Of a stretch of DNA of 49,141 nucleotides, positions 33,298 through 40,585 are shown piece after piece; position 1 is the first letter of the stretch; the number at the start of each line of letters is the position of its first letter. The notes below the pieces were generated by a model. The model was given only the letters and a program-made list of their open reading frames with translations. It was not told the origin of the DNA and searched no databases. The DNA lies in IMG/VR virus record IMGVR_UViG_3300047550_004702, positions 1 through 49,141 of that record. One strand, 5' to 3'. The position numbers were made by a program, and so were the translations under genes. The stretch is from a virus.

Positions 33298-36200
33298 ATG
33301 CCTTGATCAGGTACATGGCAACCTTGAAGACCGTGGAGTTGGTTGACAGCGGAGTGCACAGCAAACGTATCGTTCCGGCGCTGATATCCACGTCATACGT
33401 GGCGACTGCGCCTCCTACGTTGATCGCGGTATACTCGGTATGCGCCACGGTTGATCCGTTATGGATCGCCATGATCTCCTGTGACTGGTACTTGCCAGCT
33501 GTAGCATCGACTGCCTGAATGACGAACTTAGCCGTGCGGTACGCTGTCGATGAGACGGCGGTGACGACCTGGTTTGCCGTGGTCGTAGTCGTCGTAATGG
33601 TGGAGTAGGCCATGACGTGATCCGTGCCCCAGGCAATGTTGCCGGCCACGTCAAGCTTTTGGGTAGGCGAGTTTGTACCGATGCCAACACTGCCTGTGCC
33701 ATTCGTCAGAATTACGTTTCCGTTGTACTGATTGTTGATGCGGACATCAGTATTAGCTTCTGAATTTATCCAGAGTATGCTATCAGTACTATGAATGTGC
33801 GCGTTGCCATCGTCGAACAGCGAGATTCGTTGGCTATTTGTACCGATCTTTGCGTCTCCTGCCACGTGAAGTTTGACCGTCGGCGACGCTATACCAATAC
33901 CAAGATTTCCACTACTGCGAAGTACCATATTCGTAGTAGTACCATTCAAGAATTCAATCGCACCACTATCGGAGATATTAAAATTGGTTCCAATTCCTGC
34001 TTGGTTGGTTCCGCCGCTGTTCTGCCAGCGAATTGCTCCATTTGCTGTACTATCGCTGCAACGAATGATGAGAGCAGTCGCTCCAGTTGCCGCAGTATGA
34101 TTTATTTCAAATTTTCCACCTGGACTTGCTGTGCCAACACCTACATTCGTACCGCTGTCATATACGAGCGAATTCGTCAGTCCCGTCGTCGTTGACCACT
34201 TTGGAATATACCCTGCTGTACCAGATCCAGTCACCGCAGCGCCCGATGAGCTCCATGCTGTACCAGTGCCAGTCGAAGTGAGTACCTGGCCACTTGTTCC
34301 TGCCGAATTTGATGAGTCGTATAGTGCTCCGGTGACTCTGACTGCTCCGGCAAATGTCGCCTTCTGGGTAGTTCCATCGACTGTTAGCGCCAGAGTATTG
34401 TTAGTTTTTAGAACAATATTGCTGGCACTAAGAGTGCGGATATTAAATGCTCCTGCATCGGCGTCGGCAAAAAACTCAGTAGCGTTATGGTAAATATACC
34501 CCTTTCTAACTCCTGAAACCGCAATACCGATGATTGCTCCTCCAGCCCCACCATCAGCCATTAATTGCGCCGAGCCGATTCGATAGAAGCTCGTATCTGC
34601 TCCAAATCCAATTCCACCGGCACTTGTGCTATGAGAAGCAAGTTGAATTCGGCCGTTGCTGTTGTCTGATGTGGTACCGAACAGAGCGTTTCCGTTAGCC
34701 TTCAGATTCAGCAGATCATCAGCACCGTAGAATCCAAGTCCAAGATAATTACTGGTGCTAGCATCAGCAACGTGATGATAAATGATCGTGGCTTCGTTAT
34801 TAGCAGAATCAGTTTTTCCTAGGAATAGGTTTACTTGCTGACCAGCTCCAACTGAACCTGCCTGAAGGAAGGCAGCAGTTCCAGTTGTTCCACGGTTGAC
34901 CTGTATTGGTCCAGCAAATGTGTTAGTTCCTGTTCCGTTGACTGTAACATTACCGGCAATGGTAGTGGCTCCAGTCGTGGGTGCAATTTGCAGTGCGTTC
35001 AATACTCCGCTGTGCGAAATATAGAATGGGCCGCTGTTGTCAGCAAACACGTCCCATGTCTTTGCTGCAGCTGTTGATGTCAGTTTAAGATATGCACTAC
35101 TTCCACTGATTGTACCAGTGCCGCCGTTGACTACGATATTTCCTGCGAGGGTGACAGCTGTACTGGTTACAGCCAAAGCTGTAACTGCATCTACTCCAGT
35201 TCCTCCCTTTCGAAGAATTAAATTAAATCTTCCATAGTTTGAACCATCTGCTCCATAAGCAACGAGCTGAGAAAGACTGGATCCTTCATAGGCAAGATTA
35301 AGCGCGGCAGTTTGATGTGCAGCAAGGAGTCCGGTTATATTCAGATTACCGGCAATGCTACTCGTGCCAGTCCCATTGACTGCAAAATTTCCACCAACAG
35401 TTGCAGCACCGGTCGAATTGTTCAGTGTTAAAGCCGAAGCGCCACCTCCATAGGAATAGAAAGTGAGGTTTGTATCATTTCCGGTTGCTCCGGTGCCAAT
35501 GACCCAATTTTGCGATCCGGCTGTTTGCCACTGAACGTATGCTGAATCAGTGACAGATGCACGATCTAGCTGCAGCTTTTGTTGAGCTGCACCCGAATTT
35601 ATCTTAATCGCTCCCGAAAAATTATTCGTGCCAGTTCCGTTGATTGTAAGGACTCCACCAGCAGTAATTCCACCAGAACCCAACACCACCAAGCCGCTAT
35701 TATTGACATCTACCTTGATTCCCTTGGTCGCAGTGCTATAATCTGCCAAGAAGACATACCCAGTATTGGGTTGTGCAAAAAGCCCAGATTGAGCAGTAGT
35801 GCCATTTGCTTTAAGTGAAATGTTTCCGCCATCTTTATTTGCATTGATTGTTCCGGCAAATGTGGAATCACCGGTCACTCCGAGCGTTGTTCCAATACTG
35901 GTAGCGCCACCAATGTTTGCAGCGCCCGCGACACCCAGTCCACCTGCTGCAACCAACGAGCCAGTAGTCGTGGATGATGATGCAGTAGTATTCGTAGTCT
36001 TTAGAATACCCGCGGTAGTAACAATACCTGATCCTGCGCCAAGTGTAAGATCTGTTGCAGTATCTGAGGTAATACCGTTGATGCCTGTCAGCGATTGAGC
36101 AGCAGATGCTCGATTCAACGCAATGCTGGTCGTACCGATGTAGTGAACATCATTCACACGTGCCACGGTATTGTCTACTGTGATTGTGACCGCTGATGAT

Positions 36201-38197
36201 CCGTTGAAGCTAGTTCCACTCAGACCAGATCCAATCGTCAGAGCATTCGTGGTATTGGCAGTAATTGTGATGTTAGCGCTGCCGTTGAAGGTCACGCCGT
36301 TGATCGTGCGGTTATATGCTAGGATCGTAGCAGAATCAGCATTTCCGACCAGTGCGCCGCGGAAGTTAGCAGCCTGAATGTCAGCCAACGCAAACGAGGC
36401 ATCGCTCGTATTGATGTAGATGTCTGCATCAGGTTCAGGCGTGTAGTCCTTGAATACCTTGAAGTATCCATCTGTTGCATCACGGAAAAATCCAGCATGG
36501 TGGTACGTGCCATCGTTGTATCCTGCCGCCCATCCAAGATCAGGATTTGCTCCGCTCTTTGCGCGAGCAGTTCCGCCCGAGACATAGCTTCCTGTCGCAG
36601 ATCCAGCAACAGTGAAGGTGTATGTTCCGACACCAGTGATTGTCTGATTGCTGATGTTGTACTGTGTAGGACTGACACCAGTCACTGTGACTGACATTCC
36701 AGCAGAATAATTGTGCGCCTCGACTGTGGTATATGTGATGACAGTACCTGAGCCAGAGACAGTAGAGATCGTGGTCTGAATACCGTTATTCAGATAGATC
36801 ATATTGTCGGACACAGTAAGATTTTGAGTATTGACTGTCGTGGTCGTTCCCGTGACTGTCAGGTTTCCTCCAACAGTAACGTTGCCTGTGGTCTGCAACG
36901 TGGTGAACTTGCCCGTACTCGCAGTCGTTGCGCCGATCGGTGTACCATCGATTGCTCCACCAGTGATTGCTACAGTATTCGCATTCTGTGTCGCAATCGT
37001 GCCCAATCCCAGTTTGGTACGGGCATTCGTCGGAGTCGTATTCTTCCAGACATACGTGGCCGAATCGTAGAACAACGAGTCGTTGTTAGCAAGTCCGATA
37101 ATTTGAATGTCGTGCAACTCGTCAATCTGCAGACCATTCTGAATCTTTACGAACAGCTGACCGTTTCCGTTGTTTGCTCGAGCAATGACACCCACGAATA
37201 CTGTATGATACGGAGCAACCGGAAGAGTCGTAGTGATCGTGCCGGGAGTGGTGCCTAGATATACCAGATCGCCTGGATTATACGCGCCTAGACTCAGGCC
37301 ATCGACAACACCGTGCGAGACCACAAATCCAACAGCACCTGGAGCAATGTTTTCTGATGCCACTCCAACAGTCTTCGAGGATGTTGCCTCGGATGCATTT
37401 GATGCTTTCTTGACAGATGCGCGATCTCCGTGAGCACCAAACAAATACACGACCTCACCCTTATTGATTGTCGTGGTATCATCGTTATAGACATAGTTCG
37501 TGAGATGCTGTCCGATGTGATTGATTGAATTACCACCAACCAATCCAAAGCTCAACGTGCCATCGTTTGCATTCCAATATAGCTTTCCGACCGCATTTGC
37601 CTCGGTCGCCGTGGTATCAAATGTTAGCGAATCGATTCCGCTGACATCACCGGTGATAGAAGCATCACCGTTGACTGTCAATCCACCGACAGTAATAGCG
37701 TTAGTTGTCGTTGCACCGCGCGTAGTAACAGTAGCCAGTGTGTCGGATTCTGACTGCAGGTATCGGCTGTCTAGGTTTGTGGTGGCAACCGTGGCCGTCT
37801 GAACGTGTCCGTACGTATCGAAAGTGAATGCGATGTCTTGCAGAACAACTCCAGCCGAGTTGTCCGAAGACAGGTTCGACACCGACGAGGTGTCAGTGTG
37901 AGAGATCGTGACCGTGTCAGTCGCAGAATTCGTGGTCAGGGTGATGGCGCCATTGCCTGCTGCCAGAGTAAGTGTGCCAGTCGCAGTATCTGCGGTGACC
38001 GTGCTCTGACCGCTGACCGCCACATTGGCGAATCCGATCGACTCCGGAGGATTCAGCCTGGCAATACTGTTGCCAGACGTCTTGTAATACAGAGCTCCGT
38101 CCGCGTAATTGAGCGCGAGCTCGCCGTAGTCCAGGTCGGATGTGGTAGGAACCTTTGCCGCAATCGAGGACTTCTTGAGAAGAATGTTGTTTGCCAT
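33296..38197 (-). CDS. Tail fibre protein, 1633 residues
   Basis: The N-terminus (ILLKKSSIAAKVPTTSDLDY, then GELALNYADGALYYKTSGN) is the classic start of phage fibre proteins that display feature tags and attach to the virion. It is followed by a GEVVYLFGAHGDRASVKKAS / VGVIARANNGNGQLFVKIQNG domain (about residues 245-370), a divergent copy of the fibre cassette (GWAAGYNDGTYHHAGFFRD, near 560) and three GIGTxSPxxKxxVxG elements toward the end. The last ~95 residues (TAYRTAKFVIQAVDATAGKY, then QEIMAIHNGSTVAHTEY and IRLLCTPLSTNSTVFKV) form a distinct C-terminal head found on other T4-like phage fibres. There is no S74 domain. It is driven by the promoter/terminator element at 38236-38272. Confidence 0.92.
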   Translation of the reverse strand: MANNILLKKSSIAAKVPTTSDLDYGELALNYADGALYYKTSGNSIARLNPPESIGFANVAVSGQSTVTADTATGTLTLAAGNGAITLTTNSATDTVTISHTDTSSVSNLSSDNSAGVVLQDIAFTFDTYGHVQTATVATTNLDSRYLQSESDTLATVTTRGATTTNAITVGGLTVNGDASITGDVSGIDSLTFDTTATEANAVGKLYWNANDGTLSFGLVGGNSINHIGQHLTNYVYNDDTTTINKGEVVYLFGAHGDRASVKKASNASEATSSKTVGVASENIAPGAVGFVVSHGVVDGLSLGAYNPGDLVYLGTTPGTITTTLPVAPYHTVFVGVIARANNGNGQLFVKIQNGLQIDELHDIQIIGLANNDSLFYDSATYVWKNTTPTNARTKLGLGTIATQNANTVAITGGAIDGTPIGATTASTGKFTTLQTTGNVTVGGNLTVTGTTTTVNTQNLTVSDNMIYLNNGIQTTISTVSGSGTVITYTTVEAHNYSAGMSVTVTGVSPTQYNISNQTITGVGTYTFTVAGSATGSYVSGGTARAKSGANPDLGWAAGYNDGTYHHAGFFRDATDGYFKVFKDYTPEPDADIYINTSDASFALADIQAANFRGALVGNADSATILAYNRTINGVTFNGSANITITANTTNALTIGSGLSGTSFNGSSAVTITVDNTVARVNDVHYIGTTSIALNRASAAQSLTGINGITSDTATDLTLGAGSGIVTTAGILKTTNTTASSSTTTGSLVAAGGLGVAGAANIGGATSIGTTLGVTGDSTFAGTINANKDGGNISLKANGTTAQSGLFAQPNTGYVFLADYSTATKGIKVDVNNSGLVVLGSGGITAGGVLTINGTGTNNFSGAIKINSGAAQQKLQLDRASVTDSAYVQWQTAGSQNWVIGTGATGNDTNLTFYSYGGGASALTLNNSTGAATVGGNFAVNGTGTSSIAGNLNITGLLAAHQTAALNLAYEGSSLSQLVAYGADGSNYGRFNLILRKGGTGVDAVTALAVTSTAVTLAGNIVVNGGTGTISGSSAYLKLTSTAAAKTWDVFADNSGPFYISHSGVLNALQIAPTTGATTIAGNVTVNGTGTNTFAGPIQVNRGTTGTAAFLQAGSVGAGQQVNLFLGKTDSANNEATIIYHHVADASTSNYLGLGFYGADDLLNLKANGNALFGTTSDNSNGRIQLASHSTSAGGIGFGADTSFYRIGSAQLMADGGAGGAIIGIAVSGVRKGYIYHNATEFFADADAGAFNIRTLSASNIVLKTNNTLALTVDGTTQKATFAGAVRVTGALYDSSNSAGTSGQVLTSTGTGTAWSSSGAAVTGSGTAGYIPKWSTTTGLTNSLVYDSGTNVGVGTASPGGKFEINHTAATGATALIIRCSDSTANGAIRWQNSGGTNQAGIGTNFNISDSGAIEFLNGTTTNMVLRSSGNLGIGIASPTVKLHVAGDAKIGTNSQRISLFDDGNAHIHSTDSILWINSEANTDVRINNQYNGNVILTNGTGSVGIGTNSPTQKLDVAGNIAWGTDHVMAYSTITTTTTTANQVVTAVSSTAYRTAKFVIQAVDATAGKYQSQEIMAIHNGSTVAHTEYTAINVGGAVATYDVDISAGTIRLLCTPLSTNSTVFKVAMYLIKA

Positions 38198-38203
38198 AAA
38201 GTA

Positions 38204-38256
38204 CGAGTAAAAACTCCAGCAGATTAAACTAAAACAGGTGAACCGAGTAAAAACTC
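38204..38256. repeat. Two direct copies of a 13-base motif in the leader of the 1633-residue fibre gene
   Basis: CGAGTAAAAACTC occurs exactly at 38204-38216 and 38244-38256, 40 bases apart. Each copy is itself a small inverted repeat (GAGT-AAAA-ACTC). The second copy forms the top of the terminator stem; the first lies just before the start codon at 38197. Confidence 0.7.
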
Positions 38257-38265
38257 AGTCCACCT
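38236..38265 (-). terminator. Intrinsic terminator after the 558-residue gene
   Basis: In minus-strand RNA AGGUGGACUGAGU (38265-38253) pairs over 13 positions with ACUCGGUUCACCU (38248-38236), including two G-U wobbles, with a UUUU loop and the tail GUUUUAGUUUAAUC. On the plus strand the two wobbles would be mismatches, so the structure has minus-strand polarity. Confidence 0.75.
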
Positions 38266-38272
38266 ATTTATA
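38265..38272 (-). promoter_or_regulatory. Late promoter for the 1633-residue fibre gene
   Basis: The minus strand reads TATAAATAGG, an exact T4 late box. Its last base is also the first base of the terminator stem, so the start point (about 38259) falls inside the 5' arm. It lies in the 100-base gap between genes. Confidence 0.78.
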
Positions 38273-38298
38273 ATTTAGGGCAGGGGTGTTCTATCTCT

Positions 38299-39975
38299 TT
38301 AGAAGGTGCCACCATCAATGGTGGCAGTAGCAATTGGGGTACCGGTCGCGTCGAACGCTACGAATTGTGATGTACCGGTGACAAATGATACCGCAGTACC
38401 GGCAGAATTGGAGACAAACACTCCCTTGCCGGTGTAGCTTGATAGTCCAGTACCACCAGAGGATACACCGAGTGGAATCGTCAATGTGACTGTTCCAGTA
38501 ACACCAAGTGTTCCGGTGATAGATGCATCGGCATCGATCTGAACGGTATTGTTAGCGGCATCGATGACCAATGTTCCGCTGGTCGTGGTGATGGTGTTGT
38601 CCGTAGCGACTCCAACGGTGACGTTGCCCAGAGTACCGCCGGTTCCGTAGATCTCACCGAACTGCGCATCCGACCATGGGGTGCTGAAGTTCTCTGGGTT
38701 TGTGGAAGTCGCACCGGTCGCCTTGAACACAAAGCGGCCAGTCTGCATGTCCATACCGAAGAATCCGGTCTGAACTTGAGCGCCGTCGCCGTAGTTAAAC
38801 TTGACGCCACGGTCATTTGAGTCACCGGCCGCCAGAGAGTCTTGGGCCAGGAGGATGACCGGATCTGTCAGCTGAGTGACCGTCGAGTTGACCGTCGAAG
38901 TATTACCGTTGACCGTCAAAGTTCCGGAGACGATCAGGTTGTTGCGGACCGTTGTATTACCGGAGGTAGCACCGATCGCCAGAGTCGTGGCTGCACCGAA
39001 GGCACTGACCGTGGTAGCGTTGGTGTTGAAGACAGAGAACGTCAGGCTGTCCGTCGTGACGTCTGTGCTGAATACTGGGCTCGTGGCGAACACCAGCTTG
39101 CCTGTACCAGTCTCATCCGAGATGACTGAGGCAAGTTGAGCCGATGTTGTGGCGCTAAAGTAATTGAGTGTATCGGTACTACGGGCAACCGTTCCATCAA
39201 GATCCAGTGTAACAGTGTTATTAGTGACCGTCGAGGTGATTCCTGTACCACCGACGAACGTCAGGGTGTCGGTCAGTAGCGAGACCGCGTCTGTCCCGGT
39301 GTCACCGGCGATTGAAAGCGATGTAGCCAGTGCTGCAGTCGTGGCGATCGTAACCCGACCCTTAGAATCGATCGTCAGGACAGGGATCGCCGTCGATGAA
39401 CCGTAGGTCTGAGCAGTGACGCCGGTATTAGCCAGAGTGACGACTCCGCTCTTGGAGATCGTCAGGTCGTTGCTGAGAGATTGGTTCTTCCACTGTTGAG
39501 CTGTACTGTCGTAGATGATAACCTGAGCATCAAGTGGGGTATCAATCGTGGTATCAGCCAGAGAATTGAGAGTCTGGGCCGCGGCAACTGAGTCGGCATA
39601 ACTCTTGACGGCAGCCGCTGTTGGCAGCTCATTGTTAGCCGCGCCCGAACCGATAGATGTGACGACTGTCGTCAGTTCTTGTCCAGAACCATTGGACGTT
39701 GTGAGCTTGATTCCACCCGTGATCAGGTGATCGACCCACTTGTACTGGTCAACGATGATCGTGGATGAGGCTGTCAGGACGCCGGGCGTCTGAGCCATCA
39801 TGTCGGTGTAGTACTTACCACCGATGATGATCGGATCTACCGTGGCACCGCTCGTCTTACCGATGAAGAGGCGATTTGAGGCGAAAGAGTAAGCTTGCTC
39901 CGAATGCGCCAATGCGTCTGGTGCTGGCTGATTCGTGATATCGCTATACTTGGTTTTGATGATTGTTCCTGGCAT
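38299..39975 (-). CDS. Fibre-like virion protein, 558 residues
   Basis: The N-terminus (AHSEQAYSFASNRLFIGKT, then VDPIIIGGKYYTDMM) is a motif common at the beginning of fibre-associated proteins of T4-like phages. The middle contains NNELPTAAAVKSYADS and TLTNKT-type low-complexity repeats. Around residues 385-440 lies a divergent copy of the fibre cassette (SNDRGVKFNYGDGAQVQTGF, then FGMDMQTGRFVFKATG). The C-terminus ends ATIDGGTF, similar to the end IIGGSF of the 81-residue protein just upstream, a shared terminal motif. It probably forms a short fibre or a collar between longer ones. It is the last gene of the unit starting at 40575 and is followed by a terminator. Confidence 0.85.
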   Translation of the reverse strand: MPGTIIKTKYSDITNQPAPDALAHSEQAYSFASNRLFIGKTSGATVDPIIIGGKYYTDMMAQTPGVLTASSTIIVDQYKWVDHLITGGIKLTTSNGSGQELTTVVTSIGSGAANNELPTAAAVKSYADSVAAAQTLNSLADTTIDTPLDAQVIIYDSTAQQWKNQSLSNDLTISKSGVVTLANTGVTAQTYGSSTAIPVLTIDSKGRVTIATTAALATSLSIAGDTGTDAVSLLTDTLTFVGGTGITSTVTNNTVTLDLDGTVARSTDTLNYFSATTSAQLASVISDETGTGKLVFATSPVFSTDVTTDSLTFSVFNTNATTVSAFGAATTLAIGATSGNTTVRNNLIVSGTLTVNGNTSTVNSTVTQLTDPVILLAQDSLAAGDSNDRGVKFNYGDGAQVQTGFFGMDMQTGRFVFKATGATSTNPENFSTPWSDAQFGEIYGTGGTLGNVTVGVATDNTITTTSGTLVIDAANNTVQIDADASITGTLGVTGTVTLTIPLGVSSGGTGLSSYTGKGVFVSNSAGTAVSFVTGTSQFVAFDATGTPIATATIDGGTF

Positions 39976-39987
39976 GGTAGTAATGTA

Positions 39988-40233
39988 TTAGAAGCTTCCG
40001 CCGATGATCTTGGTATTTTGATTATTCAATTCCACGGTGGCGACAAATTTTCCAGAGGTACCGTTGTAAACCAGAAGTGCTCCATCTGCAACGGATCCCA
40101 TCTCGACATCTGACAGGTCAGACAACGCTTTCGGAGCTCCGATCGCAACTGTTCTGGCCTGTACGGACGAAAGATTGCTCAGCGATGCCTTGATGGCCGG
40201 TGTCTGGAATACTGCGCCTCCTATTCCGCTCAT
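39988..40233 (-). CDS. Small fibre-associated protein, 81 residues
   Basis: The product contains APKALSDLSDVEMGSVADGALLV followed by YNGTSGKF, a short beta motif seen repeatedly in phage fibre and tail proteins, and ends with KIIGGSF. Its start codon overlaps the upstream stop as ATGA. It is likely a small structural component or a link between the 112-residue Ig-like protein and the 558-residue protein, all three being in one unit. No enzyme or membrane feature is visible. The shared terminal GG(S/T)F with the 558-residue protein suggests a common interaction surface; this is an inference. Confidence 0.75.
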   Translation of the reverse strand: MSGIGGAVFQTPAIKASLSNLSSVQARTVAIGAPKALSDLSDVEMGSVADGALLVYNGTSGKFVATVELNNQNTKIIGGSF

Positions 40234-40568
40234 GTGCGCGTGACCCTTGGATTGACTTCGACCTGGCCCTCAACGACCCGAGTCACCTTGTTCGTGCCGG
40301 TCTGTACGATCTCGATGTCGTAGACGTACCTTCCTGGCTTCATAGCTGCAGTAGTGGTTGACGTCAGAGAGATCGTGATCTTTCCATTGCTCGGAGTATT
40401 GATCGCTGTAACGAATGGAATCGAAGTACTAGAGGCATAGGACTTGCGTATCTGTCCTCTGGCGGTATATCCAGTCAGATTGAATATGATGCCATCGCTT
40501 CCCTCAACCGTCACATCAGACGTGAAGTCAGACCCTTGATCGATCGGAATGTTTGCGTATACGGCCAT
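40230..40568 (-). CDS. Small Ig-like/BppU-like baseplate or fibre-associated protein
   Basis: The 112-residue beta-rich protein (AVYANIPIDQGSDFTSDVTV, then FNLTGYTARGQIRKSYAS, ITISLTSTTTAAMKPG, YVYDIEIVQTG) has the pattern of small Ig-fold virion proteins and of the N-terminal domain of BppU-type baseplate proteins: an initial QGSDF motif, then an LTGYTARGQIRK strand and a final YVYDIE strand. Such proteins are encoded next to fibres in many T4-like phages. A late promoter box ends 6 bases before its ATG, so transcripts would begin at or within a base or two of the start codon. The next gene starts at an ATGA overlap. Confidence 0.82.
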   Translation of the reverse strand: MAVYANIPIDQGSDFTSDVTVEGSDGIIFNLTGYTARGQIRKSYASSTSIPFVTAINTPSNGKITISLTSTTTAAMKPGRYVYDIEIVQTGTNKVTRVVEGQVEVNPRVTRT

Positions 40569-40574
40569 TGGCTC

Positions 40575-40582
40575 TATTTATA
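40575..40582 (-). promoter_or_regulatory. Late promoter for the 112/81/558-residue genes
   Basis: The minus strand reads CTATAAATAGAG, an exact T4 late box between the S74 fibre stop (40586) and the start codon at 40568. Only 6 bases separate the box from the ATG. Confidence 0.75.
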
Positions 40583-40585
40583 GTT

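Noticed and set aside
38307-38326. Inverted repeat TGCCACCAT/ATGGTGGCA at the end of the 558-residue gene
   Set aside because: It is part of the codons for the conserved TIDGGTF ending and has no U-tract. The convincing terminator is 45 bases further on.
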